A stretch of 64,000 bases of DNA. Source: Xanthoparmelia taractica. Its lineage: Eukaryota > Ascomycota > Lecanoromycetes > Lecanorales > Parmeliaceae. The notes below the pieces were generated by a model. It searched no databases and was not told the origin of the DNA. It saw nothing but the letters and a program-made list of their open reading frames with translations. Each line of letters opens with the position of its first letter. Positions within the stretch are counted from its first letter, which is position 1. A program made the translations under genes and the position numbers. This document shows, piece after piece, positions 41,216 through 52,205 of the stretch. The stretch is from contig JANQBS010000147.1 in NCBI GenBank assembly GCA_033085395.1, forward strand, positions 1 through 64,000. Direction: 5' to 3'.

Positions 41216-42514
41216 ATGGCCAACGCCAACCACAACCCCAACAACCTCATAAGCTACGGCCCCGACGAAAACTGCACCCTAACACCCGGTCCTACATACT
41301 GCCCACCAAGCGTAGGCGTCTATGAGTACCGCCCCTCCCTGGCCGCCAACACCGTATTCATCGCGCTCTTCTTCATTGCAATGGTCATACATCTCGCCCT
41401 CGGGATAAGATATAAGACGTGGGCATTCCTATTTGCCATATTCTGGGGCTGTGTGAGTGAGTTGATTGGGTATGGCGGGAGGGTGATGCTGTGGGAGAAT
41501 CCGTTTTCGTTTCCGGGGTTTTTGATTCAGATTAGTAAGTGCTTGCCTGGCGCAGTTACCCTTTTGTTTATGTACATTGTAAAATATGCAATTGGAGTGA
41601 GAGTATGATTGTTGACGTCCGACAGTCTGTATCACGCTTGGTCCGACGTTTTACTCAGCGGCCATCTATCTGACCTTGTCGAAAATGTAAGTTCAGCTCA
41701 TCTCGACAATACGAACAGTCCCTCTGGATGACATTGACATCCCACAGTATCATCTTCCTCGGTCCGCAACATGCACGCTTCTCACCGAAGCTTTACTACT
41801 GGATTTTTATCGTACGTACCTCCATCGTTCCTTTACTCCGCCTTAGACTCGAATCTCGAGCCAAGAAACATGGGCACGGGCTGGCTTTCTTAATTTGCAG
41901 ACACATCCCTAAACAAGCAATGCTGACGCCAAATTTTATATAGCCTTGTGACGTTTTCTCGCTAGTCCTGCAAGCGGTCGGTGGAGCCTTATCGTCCACT
42001 TCATCAGGGGGCAGCAAAACCGCAGTCGACGTCTCCATCGCGGGTCTCTCCTTCCAAGTCTTCACACTCTGCGTCTTCATAGCTCTTGGGATAGAATTCG
42101 CAGTCAGATATACAAAAGCGCAACGGGTTGAGCAAGGGAAGATGCCATTACCAACAAGCTTCAAGGTATTTGTGGTGTTCCTGACAGCGGCAATTATTTT
42201 CATCTTGATACGATGCGCGTACAGAATAGATGAGTTGAGTGATGGGTATAATGGGCCATTGATTCATAATGAACCCCTGTTCATCGCGCTTGAAGGAGTG
42301 TGAGTCCCACTTCTATTCGGTATTGGTGAATGATTCGCTGACCTATGTGCACAGAATGAGCGTTCTTGCCGTCTATTCGCTTGTGGTTGCACATCCTGGA
42401 CCAATATTCGGGCGATCAGATGCGAATATATACGAATCCAATCTCACCGCTGCTTCGGACAACTTCGCTGAAAAGGCGGAGCCGGGGGTTTCGACCACGC
42501 AGCACAATTTATGA
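41216..42514 (+). CDS. RTA1-like seven-TM protein
   Basis: Exons 41,216-41,534, 41,626-41,686, 41,748-41,811, 41,944-42,299 and 42,355-42,514 sum to 960 nt (319 residues). All introns have GT(A/G)AG- or GTACGT-type donors. The family comprises fungal membrane proteins first found through resistance to 7-aminocholesterol and linked to lipid translocation or stress. The N-terminus carries ENCTLTPGPTYCPP, the usual luminal Cys pair, then VGVYEYRPSLAANTVF and TM1. Core motifs: CVSELIGYGGRVMLWENPF, ITLGPTFYSAAIYLTLSKI, PKLYYWIFIPCDVFSLVLQ, QAVGGALSS, and in the last loop FILIRCAYRIDEL with EPLFIALEGV. Seven TM helices are evident. The C-terminal tail is short and polar. Function of this paralogue is unknown. 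Confidence 0.9.
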
Positions 42515-43355
42515 CGACGAGAGTGTGCAAGTGTTTTTTTATATGCATAAGGGTCATAAAGGTGCCGGAACACTCACGTTACATGAACACCATAGAGTAT
42601 TGTAGACCTAAATTTAGCCTTCTAAGTTCTAAACTCATAAGTCCTTCGTTCCTAGTCACTAAAGCATAGCCGCTGAGCCTGGAAGAATAAATGAAGGCTG
42701 GCAGCCCGGATAGTTTGACTTAGCCTACTCCAGAGTGCACTTGCTCGCCGTTAAGATCACGTTGCCCGAATGTTCTTCTAGCTTTCCCGGCGGTCTCAAT
42801 CTCAGTCCTTCAAACCTTGGTCCTTGTTCCGTCCTAACCACGGGAACTCCAATGCTGCAGTTACATACACTTCAGGGACGCTAGACAAAGCCGGATCCTC
42901 TTTGCCTTCAACTGCCCACCCTCAAGGATTCGATAAGATGGCGCGCACTCCCAAGAAAAACAACAACAGGGCGCAGTCCTCCCAGGCAGAATCGCCTTCA
43001 AGTTTCTCTACCGCGGGCCCCAACTGTGAGCTCCTCCCCATCCACGTCAATGCTGTAGCCCTTCACGCTTTCTGCGCTTCTATCGTCTAGCGGGTTTGAC
43101 CATATGGCCACAGGCAAAACCTTCATTAAGGGGTACCCCAACTTATGATGTCCAGCTTAGGTACAGCAGTCTCCTGGGAATTTGTAGAAGAGTGGGCTGA
43201 AAGCAGCACAGAGTGTGATTAGTGGATGGACGGACACATTCGATGCGGATTACGAGTTTGAGGATACGGCGATGACCGTGTGGGTCAGTTTAAGGCTGTG
43301 AGAGGGGCGAGTGGCCGACAGAAATGCCTTAACTGTTTTATGTGGACAAGGAATT
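42515..43355. other. Intergenic between convergent genes
   Basis: RTA1-like (plus) and GH13 (minus) genes converge here. An 88-codon frame at 42,824-43,090 is Ser/Asn-rich with no motif. Nothing else is seen. Confidence 0.5.
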
Positions 43356-45191
43356 TCAAATAGCTCTACAGAATATGGAAAAATCCCACGGTCCCAGCTT
43401 GATAGCGGGAGGATCTGGATGTGGTATAGCATGAGCTGCGCCCGGCGGTGTGACCTCGCTCCATCCTCCAGTGGACAGCTTCTCCTTCTTGAACAAAGAC
43501 TTCCTCGTGCTCGCGCTACCTTCCACAGCGGATGCGGAGAAGTTGATGGCAATGAGAAATTCTTCGCTTTGCCCCCTCCTCGTGAACACGAGTAATCCAG
43601 CGCCAGCGCCAGATGTCAGCCAACTCGTGTCGCCTTTCCTTAGAGCTTCATGGGTACGTCGGAGCATGCCCAAGCTCTTGTAGAAAGAAGAAAATCGAGA
43701 TGCTAGGGATGAACCCCAGTTGACAGGTTCATGTGTATTATATCCGCCACGGTCATTGCCTACTTCTTCGCCCGCAAAGAGCATTGGCACACCCTCGATA
43801 GTGAAATTGAATACCGCCACACAGAGGGTCCCGTCAGACCCACCATACATGTTGAGATCTAAATCCATGTCCCAGTTCTGCATGATAGACATGTGCAGCA
43901 TGCCTTCCGGGTGTGCTGATTGCAGCTGGCTGAAAACCTTGGGCAATCTACTCGCGTCCTGCGTCTTTGTGGCAGAAGCCACGGCAGGCTGAAGGGAGTA
44001 GTTGGCATAGTCCATATCGAAGGGGCTCAGGGAAAGTTCTGGATTGCAACATTCACCAAGGAGAATCACCTTTGGATTGACAGCTTTAAGATTACTGCCA
44101 ATGAAGGCCCAGGCTGTCGCTGGGATCATTCGATCCTTTCCATATGGATTGTCAGCCGTGTCGAAGCGAAATCCATCGACGTTGTAGTTCCTCATCCACC
44201 ATACGAGCATGGTCAGCATGTACTTCCGGACCGCAGGGCTTGACTTGAAGTCCAACTGTGCGACGTCATCAAAATGGAAAGCTTGTGAGGTAGAGTTTGG
44301 ATTGTTTTTGATTCCGTCCGTATGTACGTAGTGCTCCGGGTGCTGTACAACGAACGGGTGGTTCCACGCGGTATGATTCAAGACAACATCCATGATAATC
44401 TTCAAACCCAAAGCATGTGCTTGGCTCGTCAAGTTCGCAAAGTCAGACAGCTGTCCCAAGGCTGGGTCTATGGCGTAATAATCGGCAACCGCATAAGGGC
44501 TCCCACATGCTGGATGACTTCCGTGTGGGACACCAATCGGATGAATGGGCATTAGCAGAACGGCTGAGAAGCCTAAACCTGCAATACGTGACAGGTCATG
44601 GGCTATCGCCGCCAGATTACCCGTTGAGGAGAATATTGGAGGGTAGATGTTGTAAATCATCTCATCGCCAAATGTTGCCGCATGGACATTCCTACTGCTG
44701 CCGAAATTCGTAGTACTAGCGGGTGCGGTGGCCGTCGACGTGGTCGAAGAGCTGGCTAATGAATCATGTAGTACGACTTGCCATTGTGCCAAGGGGTCAT
44801 TCGCACTTGCTATCTGTATTACGGCTGAGCCGCTGGTCGACCCTGCAGCCCCTACAGCAAGTCTGCTGTTCTGATTGACGAGCGTCGTGCCTCCAATCGA
44901 GGTTGAGACAAGGGTCCACATTTCACTTGCTCCACCGTTGCAGGACCATTGCTGTAAGCTTGCACCGGCGGCTTTACTCTCGTAGGCAACATTCAAACAC
45001 ATTGTGATGTCCGCAGCATTGAGCAGATAATGCCCGCTCTGATATTCCTGGAGCATCCACCTCGGTGCTGAGCCATTAGAGGAAGCCGTTAATACAACTT
45101 CAGCACCAGCATATATGCCGGCAGTGCCAAGATAGAGACCTGTTGGTTCGTGTTTGAGGGCGAATGCTATGCCATCTTCGAGTACTGACAT
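43356..45191 (-). CDS. GH13 alpha-amylase-family enzyme with N-terminal ricin-B-like (CBM13-type) domain
   Basis: A single exon of 611 residues. Residues about 8-145 look like one beta-trefoil with repeats such as LQQWSCNGGASEMWTLV and DPLAQWQVV (QxW motifs). A Ser/Thr linker (SSSTTSTATAPASTT) leads to the GH13 barrel. Conserved regions: I, DVVLNHT (H273); II, GFRFDTADN (D344, nucleophile); III, ILLGE (E380, acid/base); IV, NWD (N439-W440-D441, transition-state stabiliser). Most GH13 members have NHD in region IV; here His is Trp. The start MYYNIYP-like entry to the barrel is EMIYNIYPPIF. No signal peptide is visible, so it is probably cytosolic, unusual for a lectin-linked amylase. The substrate (starch, maltodextrin, other alpha-glucan) cannot be decided. 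No introns, in contrast with most neighbours; bacterial origin is possible but untested. Confidence 0.85.
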   Translation of the reverse strand: MSVLEDGIAFALKHEPTGLYLGTAGIYAGAEVVLTASSNGSAPRWMLQEYQSGHYLLNAADITMCLNVAYESKAAGASLQQWSCNGGASEMWTLVSTSIGGTTLVNQNSRLAVGAAGSTSGSAVIQIASANDPLAQWQVVLHDSLASSSTTSTATAPASTTNFGSSRNVHAATFGDEMIYNIYPPIFSSTGNLAAIAHDLSRIAGLGFSAVLLMPIHPIGVPHGSHPACGSPYAVADYYAIDPALGQLSDFANLTSQAHALGLKIIMDVVLNHTAWNHPFVVQHPEHYVHTDGIKNNPNSTSQAFHFDDVAQLDFKSSPAVRKYMLTMLVWWMRNYNVDGFRFDTADNPYGKDRMIPATAWAFIGSNLKAVNPKVILLGECCNPELSLSPFDMDYANYSLQPAVASATKTQDASRLPKVFSQLQSAHPEGMLHMSIMQNWDMDLDLNMYGGSDGTLCVAVFNFTIEGVPMLFAGEEVGNDRGGYNTHEPVNWGSSLASRFSSFYKSLGMLRRTHEALRKGDTSWLTSGAGAGLLVFTRRGQSEEFLIAINFSASAVEGSASTRKSLFKKEKLSTGGWSEVTPPGAAHAIPHPDPPAIKLGPWDFSIFCRAI

Positions 45192-45658
45192 TGTACTAGA
45201 AACAGATGCGATATTTATACAATATTAGCCAAATTTCGCATAGCTCTTCCCTAACATAGCTCTCCCGTAATATCAATATTTGAAAAAGCAAAGTATCAGG
45301 CAAGGCCTCGGAATTAGATAGGAGTATCCAGTGTCATCGAGATGTTGCGAGCAATCAATCGAGACAAGATTGATACGACTTGGATAGCAAAAGCCGGACG
45401 ATACTTGATTGGACAGAATCAGTGACTAGTGTATCTGAGCAGGTAGATCAACCAGTGACAAGCAACTCAATAAATATCAACGTTTGTTGTTCATAAGTCG
45501 CTGTCCATGAATGGGAGAATCCTAAAGCAGGCCTAGGTAAGTCTTGGCACTAGTCTGCTCTTTAAGGTTTAGCCCAGGCGTCAGCCCTACCCTAGAGTAT
45601 CCGACTAGGAACAACGTCGGCCCGCACACATCGGTCCGCACTTATCACAAACGCCGAC
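45192..45658. other. Divergent promoter region
   Basis: 467 bp between the start of the GH13 gene (minus) and the start of the coiled-coil gene (plus). No distinct regulatory motif is identified. Confidence 0.5.
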
Positions 45659-46740
45659 ATGGACCAGGAAATGGCTGATCTTGCTAAAGCATGGGCGGAT
45701 TGGGATCTCAAAATTAAGAACAAGGCCAAAGAACGCGAAAAAACCCAAGCAGCCCTGGATTTCATTTTCGGGGCCCAAGCAAACATGACTAGTAATTTTC
45801 CCTCCTTCCTCGACTCGTCGCCTGGCACTGGTAGCAGCTCTGGCAGCGGATCGCGTCTTGCGCCCTCGCCCATGCCTCAGCAGCAGCAGCAGATGAACAA
45901 CAATGGCAACGGTGCTGGCATGAACGGGATGCCCATGGCGGCCGGGCAGCAGGCCGATGTGAATTTCTTGTTTCAAAAAGTGGTGGAGCTCAGTGAGGTG
46001 TTGAAGGAGAATCGTGAGAAGACAGCAGGAATCATTGCTAGTGCCGAAGAGCTTGCCGTAAGCAATCCTACATAGATCTATGAGACGCTCTAGATCTCTC
46101 TACAGTTGCTGTGTTCTTGACGCTCTCATCATCGCTAACGCGCTTCCTTTCACCTAGACTCGCGCTGCAGCCAAAGGAGCAAGTCCCTCACTTCAAGAAG
46201 CAAATGCCGAGGTCTCCGGTGAGCTCAACCTCGAACTTCACCTTATAGAGGCCAACGACTAACAGAAAGCTCCAAGCCGCCCGCATCGCCGATCTCGAAC
46301 GCCAGCTTGCCCGCGAGCAGAATAAAACCAGCATCCTTTTGGACGAGCAAAAGGAAAATATCAAATTGATCGGCGAATACGAACACGCGCTTGGCGAAAT
46401 TGTCAAAGACGTCCGCGACTTCAGCTATAACACCAAGACCCGCGAGACCTCAATTGCACGCCACTACAACAAACTTCTACAGGACGAAAAGGATGCGCAC
46501 TTGGCCGCTCGTCTCGAGAAGGATGACTGGCATGCCAAATTCATGCGCACCGTCGAGATGCTACGCGAAGCATATCGTCTCCGCTGCGAGGAGGAAGAGG
46601 TGCCCATCCGTGTGATCGCTGGACTACAGAACGAGGTACGCGCTTACCGTTCGTGCTTGGGGATGGAACCCGAGAAGTTCGAAGACGAGTATGGGTATGA
46701 GATCCTGAAGGATGTACCGGGTGGGGCCGGGGAGCCGTGA
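45659..46740 (+). CDS. Conserved fungal coiled-coil protein (possibly TINA / NIMA-interacting-like)
   Basis: Exon 1 is 45,659-46,048 (GTAAGC donor at 46,049). A second exon starts near 46,160 after CACCTAG, and the last runs from about 46,249 or 46,266 to 46,740. Residues 1-40 (WADWDLKIKNKAKEREKTQ, ALDFIFGAQ) and a Gly/Gln-rich linker precede a long coiled coil: IADLERQLAREQNKTSILLD, ALGEIVKDVRDFSYNTKTRE, EKDDWHAKFMRTVEMLREAY, RCEEEEVPIRVIAGLQNEV, LGMEPEKFEDEYGYEILKDV. I recall this C-terminal pattern from proteins annotated as NIMA-interacting TINA in Aspergillus (spindle pole body), but that is from memory. The junction between exons 2 and 3 could not be made phase-consistent with any intron longer than 40 bp; it is either non-standard or holds a small indel. 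Confidence 0.7.
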
Positions 46741-47212
46741 GACCTTGTGTCTCGCCCAGTCAGCATACACGGAACGAGAGCATGCATAGCGTTTAGTACG
46801 GCGTTCGGAATGATACCCCGAGGTGCATCTGATGGTAGGATCTTGTGCGACAGAAGCATAGCAAGCCAGCTAGGAATATTGCATGTGAGGTAGCCCATTG
46901 CGGCATAAATCCTTGACTAAAATCGATGAAATGATGAACTGAGCTCCAATATGACCATCCGGAACCAACATGTTGCATATTGGCGTAGTATTGAGGTTCC
47001 CTGTACCCAAACCCCCCATTGGCTCCCGATAGACTCAGACCATCGATTTGCCCGTAGATTGTATGGGTTCCGCAGCTGTTGATATCTACGGAAGGAGTTG
47101 GTATGACATAGAGAACAGCTTCCACCCAGGAATGCCTTGCCCAAAACTCCGCTATGCTCTTCTGAGAACTGCAGTATATACACAATGACCCTCCACCCTC
47201 CTCTTCTCCAAC
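46741..47212. other. Intergenic between convergent genes
   Basis: 3' flanks of the coiled-coil gene (plus) and NDUFB7 (minus). A 130-codon minus-strand frame (46,793-47,185) is open but shows no domain and overlaps the UTRs; not supported. Confidence 0.5.
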
Positions 47213-47719
47213 TCAATTGCTCCTCGCACCACCCTTTGCAGCCCTTATCTCGTCCATCTTGGCTACCCTCTTCTTAAACTCCAAATACTGGCATTTCTCG
47301 TACGAATGTCTCTCATCCTGTCGCACTCCCAGTCAGCCAAATCAGGGCTCCCTCCAGCAGAGCAAGAAGAGCGTACGACGCATTTCCAAGGCAGGTAGAA
47401 TTCTTCGAACCGACACCGATTGAGGGGGATGAGGAGGTGGGCGCAGCTGTCTCGATAGGGTAATGGTAATTTGGCTTCGGACATTTGCTCTCGGGTTGCA
47501 CGAGCGGCACGAGCTATGGAGATTGAGGGTATTCAGTCAGCATTAGATGCCCATACATTACCGCTATTCATGAGATGAAACCGCAGAGAGAAGAGGGGGA
47601 ATTAGAAGGGGCTATAACTCACGGGGATCATCGCTAGAGCCCAAGGCACCTTGAACTGTCTCTTTGAGGGTCTCGGCAGTCTCCTTGACGGTCTCGGTGA
47701 CGGTCTCTGTGACCGTCAT
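47213..47719 (-). CDS. ndufb7: NADH:ubiquinone oxidoreductase subunit B18 (NDUFB7-like)
   Basis: Exons 47,719-47,623, 47,513-47,377 and 47,317-47,213 sum to 339 nt (112 residues), close to the usual size. It is an accessory subunit of the membrane arm of respiratory complex I, located on the intermembrane-space face. The signature is a twin CX9C (CHCH) fold: the first pair in DSCAHLLIPLNRCRFEEFY, the second in KCVDERHSYEKCQYLEF, spanning the second intron. Such proteins enter the intermembrane space through the Mia40 oxidative pathway and need no cleaved presequence. The N-terminal extension (MTVTETVTETVKETAETLKE) is a Thr/Glu-rich helix. The start is the ATG at 47,719; an upstream in-frame start at 47,818 would add 33 residues and is less likely. 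It is divergent from MBP1. Confidence 0.92.
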
Positions 47720-48123
47720 CTTTGCCAAGTGTTCTCTCCAAGCCGAGTATGATATTCCCAAACTTCCTTGGTGAACGAGATCAAATTCTCTCAGTTGGAG
47801 CTTTAATGCCAAGACCACAGGGCGCTAGCTAGTATAGGTCTAGTGTGGGGCTCCACCCGCTCAAATCTACGCAATTTACGCGTGAACATTTTGGACTGCG
47901 CGTCTTCACAGTCCAACCATTTAACGCATTTGATGCCCATAACCAACACTTAAGACTCCCCATATCCTTCACCAGCAGTTACCACAGCTTGTGCACAAAG
48001 CAACTGAAGGTGGTGGACAATTTACGATCACTCAATTACGATCTCCAGGTTTCCGTTTGCTGCCCTGCACTGGCCGGCGGGTGACTGCCGCTACCGCATG
48101 AAAGACAAAGAAATCTACCCACC
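47720..48123. promoter_or_regulatory. Divergent promoter between NDUFB7 and MBP1
   Basis: 404 bp separate the two start codons, so both promoters must lie here. CT-rich and CAC-rich stretches are present near the MBP1 start. I could not point to a specific factor site. Confidence 0.5.
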
Positions 48124-50268
48124 ATGGCCTCAGACGCTGTGCCAGACGGCATATACTCTGCCACCTACAGCGGTGTAAGTTTCTATCTACCCACATCTTT
48201 TTCTACGCAGAACTGGAATCTTACACTGTTATTCTCCAGGTCCCAGTGTTTGAATTCAATATTGAGGGGAATCATGTTATGCGGAGGAGAGTAGACGACT
48301 ATATAAATGCCACCCACATTTTGAAAGTCGCCGACCACGACAAACCAGCTAGGACAAGGATCTTGGAGAGGGAAGTGCAGAAGGGTGTGCATGAAAAGAT
48401 ACAGGGAGGCTATGGGAAGTACCAGGGTGAGCAGAGATATGTTGTGCAAATGTTTGTCTACGCACTGACGGTTTCTCGGTAGGCACCTGGGTCCCTTTGA
48501 GAGACGGAAGATTCCTTGCAGAGCGCAACGGCGTCATCAACAAGCTCCGACCAATCTTCGACTTTATCCCTGGAGACAGCAGTCCACCACCAGCGCCCAA
48601 GCACACCACTAATTCGAACAAACCCAAGGTTCCTAAGGCTCCGAATAACAAAAAGATCCCAAGTAAGTACTGCTACCTTCTACAACGTCAGCGTCATGCT
48701 GACGAACAGAACCCAAAGTGAACCCGACCTACAGTCAAATGAGCGAAGACTACGACAACATCAGCACACAGCTTCATGATGATGACTCCCAAGATAACTC
48801 TACAATTGCTTCTGCATCATTTATGGATGAGGACGACAGATATGCCGGGAATCAGTATGACCAAGCTTCACGCAAACGAAAGCACGACCAAGATCAGCAG
48901 CACATGCTTTACGCTGATGAACTCCTCGATTACTTCATGCTCTCCGCATCCGACACTCCTCTCCTGCACCTTCCTCCGCCGATACCGCCACAACCTTTCG
49001 AGATAAACCGCCCTATTGATGACCAGGCTCACACTGCTCTTCATTGGGGCGCTGCTATGGGCGACATTGATATTGTACGATTCTTTATCGAACGTGGAGC
49101 CGATCTATTTGCTCGCAACAAGAGAGGGGAGACACCCTTAATACGAGCAGTGCTCTTCACAAACAACTATGAAAAACAATCTATGCCCAATCTGGTACAG
49201 CTTCTCATAAGCACGATCCGAGAACATGACCACCACGGGGGTTCTGTGCTCCACCACATCGCCATGACCACAAACAGCTTGGCCAAGAAGAGATGTGCTC
49301 GCTATTACTTAGACATTGTCCTCAACAAGATGGCTGAGATCTGTACACCATCAGAGTTCACAAGGCTGGTCAACCTGCAGGATTCTAGCGGTGACACCGC
49401 ATTACATATCGTCGCTCGACATAATGCTAAGAAGTGCATTCGGTCTCTTCAAGGCCGAGGCGTTCGAGGGGACCTCGAGAACGCCAATCGAGAAACCGCC
49501 GATAGAATCATTCAAGGTCAACGTGCCATTCGCCAGGACTTCGTTTCATCATCTCCAGTGCCGGACTTTGGCGCAACTGACGGCCATGAGCTGATCAAGG
49601 CCACCAAGCCAGGACCGGCATCTCATTACCATAGCCAGTCCGCCAGATCTTTTAGCCAGTCCTTCGGTGAAATGGCCCAAGATAAATCCCTTCAAGTGGC
49701 ACTGGCCTACGACAGCGAGATCAAACAGAAAGATGACGACCTGGAAGAAGGTCAGCGCTTAGTTCAGAATGTCGATCAACAACTGCATGGCGTCCGACAA
49801 GGGATATATCGATATCTACAAGAGGGAGTCGACAGCTACGACAGCGAAGAAGAAGAACACCGTCTACGAGAAGAGGAGCGCCGATTGATCGCCGAAAGCG
49901 AAAGTCTGTCCGAGCAAATCCAACATAGAGAGCTTCATCACGCCGTTCGCTCGGAAGAGCAAGCACTGCCACCCTCGGCGCATCGGAAACCCAACAATAC
50001 CATGTCCACTGACCATGAGCTCGAGGAGCAGAAGAACGCCGCGTTGGGGCTAGCAGAGCAGCAGAACAAGAGAAGGAAGTTGACAAGCAGTGTGGTAATG
50101 GCTCAGGCAGCCGCTGGCATGAGCGGAAATGGCGAGACACTAAAGCAGATTGTTTCGAGTACGTGTGGAGTCCCTATCGACGATGTATCAGCGTTGGCAC
50201 CGGAATTGTTGGAAGAGTTACAGCAGAGTAAGATGGACGTGGGGAATGAGGTTGCCGCTTTGGCTTAG
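48124..50268 (+). CDS. MBP1: APSES-ankyrin transcription factor, MBP1 type (MBF DNA-binding subunit)
   Basis: Exons 48,124-48,174, 48,240-48,426, 48,483-48,662 and 48,710-50,268 sum to 1,977 nt (658 residues). The N-terminal APSES/KilA-N domain is very close to yeast Mbp1: GIYSATYSGVPVFEFNI, RRRVDDYINATHILKVA, RTRILEREVQKGVHEKIQGG, GKYQGTWVPLRDG. A basic linker (KPKVPKAPNNKKIPKPK) and a polyQ/basic patch (RKRKHDQDQQHM) follow. Ankyrin repeats begin at DDQAHTALHWGAAMGDIDIV and include GADLFARNKRGETPLIRAV and NLQDSSGDTALHIVARHN. A C-terminal coiled coil (EEEEHRLREEERRLIAESE) would pair with Swi6. The complex MBF binds MCB (ACGCGT) sites and drives G1/S gene expression. The introns sit in the APSES region. 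The ORF is intact. Confidence 0.95.
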
Positions 50269-51233
50269 GACCATTGCAATATCGCACGAACAGGATTCTG
50301 TATAGGTCGCATCACCGTCGGAGTTTCGTTTCGTCCTTATCCCGTTACTAAATGTTGGCTTCGCAGCCAGGAATTCAGTGTACCCATATCCCCATTCACG
50401 CGAGAAGTAGCTCGATAGAGTAGATAGGTTAATCAATGTTATGCTCAATGTTATGTATCTTCGAACCCTTGACAGTAATCAACATCGAACGTGTTTTCCC
50501 CCGCAATTAACCAAGCCTAAAGTCCAAGATTTCCAGAAATAATCTTCATCGTCGTGCACAGAAATAGCAACAATCAAGCACAGACCGAAGCCCAACGACT
50601 CCCCTTCACTCCGGCAAATTTATCTCAAAATTGGCAATGCCCACACTTCCCATCCCTTCTTCATCCCCGCGTACTTTACATACGGGTAGTATTATCACCC
50701 AGAGCCACAACAACTGTCCCCTATAGTACGTATGCCAGTATAGCATAGATCCCCTTTCTATACATACCTCCCACTCCCTTCTTCATTCCCTATGCATTTA
50801 CGAATATATCGGCATCATCTCCAACGATCGATAACTACCTACCCACCCACCTACCCAACGAACTGAGTGGATACCACACATACATACATATCAGCCCAGC
50901 AAGAGCGCGGCATCAAATGTAATGTATGCTATGATGCGAGATAGTCACGTTAATGGGAGGTCTTGAATAAGATATTGGCTGGGTATGGTGTGTCTTCAAA
51001 GTACGTGCTCGCATGAGAAGCGTGAGTGTATCAAGTTAACCTATTGCTGGATTCGGGGTACCTTAGTATTGAGTTAGCGTGTAGATTTGTTTTTACTCCG
51101 AACTTTACCCACTAATTAGCCCAAAGCCAACGTAGTTCCCTTTCAAAAGTCCTTACCTACATTGAAGCAAGCAAGCAAAAAGAAGTCACTGAACCCCACC
51201 CTCATCCATCCACCCAACCAACTTTACAAAACC
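50269..51233. other. Intergenic; MBP1 3' flank and dynactin p25 promoter
   Basis: No ORF with a motif. Short CTACC/ACATA repeats occur near 50,840-50,890. A C-rich strand bias begins at about 51,180 and continues into the p25 gene. Confidence 0.5.
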
Positions 51234-51851
51234 ATGCCCCCAAAACCCCGCCCCGTAACCCGAGGCTCCTACATCGAGACCGAAACCGGCAACAAAGTAT
51301 CCCGCCGGGCCCAACTCCACGGCACGCAGCACATCTTCCTAACCGGACGCGCCGTGATATCGCACTCAGTCTGCATACGCGGGGATCTGTGCCCCCCTCC
51401 TCCTCCTGCTGCCCCCACCTCTACCACCAGCACAAACAGCACAAACCCCCCCCCCACAACCTCCATAAGCATAGGCCGCTACACTTACCTCTCCCCCCAC
51501 AGCACCCTCCTCCCCCCCCACCACCATCTCCCCAACGGCACCCTAACCTACACTCCTTTAAAAATAGGCGACCACGTCTTCATCGGCGCCGGCGCCATAA
51601 TATCCGCGTCGAGCATAGGCGATCATGTCGTTGTGGGCGCGGACGCGATAGTGGGGCGGGGCGCGGTATTGAAGGATGGGGTTAAGGTGCTCGAGGGGGC
51701 GGTGGTGCCGGGGGGGATGGTGGTGGCGAGTGGGTTGGTTGTTGGGGGACGGCCGGGGCGGGTGGTGGGGGAGGTGGGGGATGGGTGGGGGATGTATGAG
51801 GGGATGGAGGGGGGGGATATGAGGGGGTTGTGGAGGGGGGTTGGGGGTTGA
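51234..51851 (+). CDS. Dynactin subunit p25-like (DCTN5), left-handed beta-helix
   Basis: A single exon of 205 residues from the ATG at 51,234; a longer in-frame start at 51,162 would add 24 residues without a conserved match. The N-terminal signature YIETETGNKVSRRAQLHGTQ identifies p25, a subunit of the pointed-end complex of dynactin that links dynein to cargo such as early endosomes. Hexapeptide turns of the beta-helix appear at GRAVISHSVCIRGDL, then after an insertion ISIGRYTYLSPHSTLL, IGDHVFIGAGAIISASSIGD and VVVGADAIVGRGAVLKDGV. A low-complexity insertion (about residues 54-78, Pro, then Ser/Thr/Asn) interrupts the coil. The C-terminus becomes Gly-rich, following the G-rich coding strand. 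Composition is extreme: C-rich in the first half, G-rich in the second. Confidence 0.85.
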   Translation: MPPKPRPVTRGSYIETETGNKVSRRAQLHGTQHIFLTGRAVISHSVCIRGDLCPPPPPAAPTSTTSTNSTNPPPTTSISIGRYTYLSPHSTLLPPHHHLPNGTLTYTPLKIGDHVFIGAGAIISASSIGDHVVVGADAIVGRGAVLKDGVKVLEGAVVPGGMVVASGLVVGGRPGRVVGEVGDGWGMYEGMEGGDMRGLWRGVGG

Positions 51852-52205
51852 AAAAGAAGGGTTGGGGGGGGGGGAGAGGGTGTTTGGTGTGTGTGTTTGC
51901 GTGTGCTGTGACATGATACCCTTTGCTGCGGTGATGGTGGTAATAGCTATTAGATTTGATTATGGGTCCTCTTAAGCTCAAAAGGAGCTCAGGGGGTGAT
52001 GATAAGATACCAAACAATGCTCGAAATCAGCAAAAAGCCCTATGATGGTATTACAATCCCGTATTTCGCTCGCTGAAAGACCAAAGAAGACGAGCCATTG
52101 ACATCAAAAAGCAAGATTCGGGGTATCCTGAACAAGAAAGTGTTGTACATGTGGGTAGCTCATCGAATGGTGGATGGTTCGTAACAGACAGGAGGCCGGA
52201 GCCGC
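51852..52205. other. Intergenic between convergent genes, G-rich at left
   Basis: A G-tract at 51,862-51,875 continues the G-run of the p25 coding end. The rest has no motif. 3' flanks of p25 (plus) and ARF6 (minus). Confidence 0.5.

Noticed and set aside
46793..47185. 130-codon minus-strand ORF
   Set aside because: It lies between two convergent genes, mostly in expected 3' UTR, and shows no domain or signal sequence.
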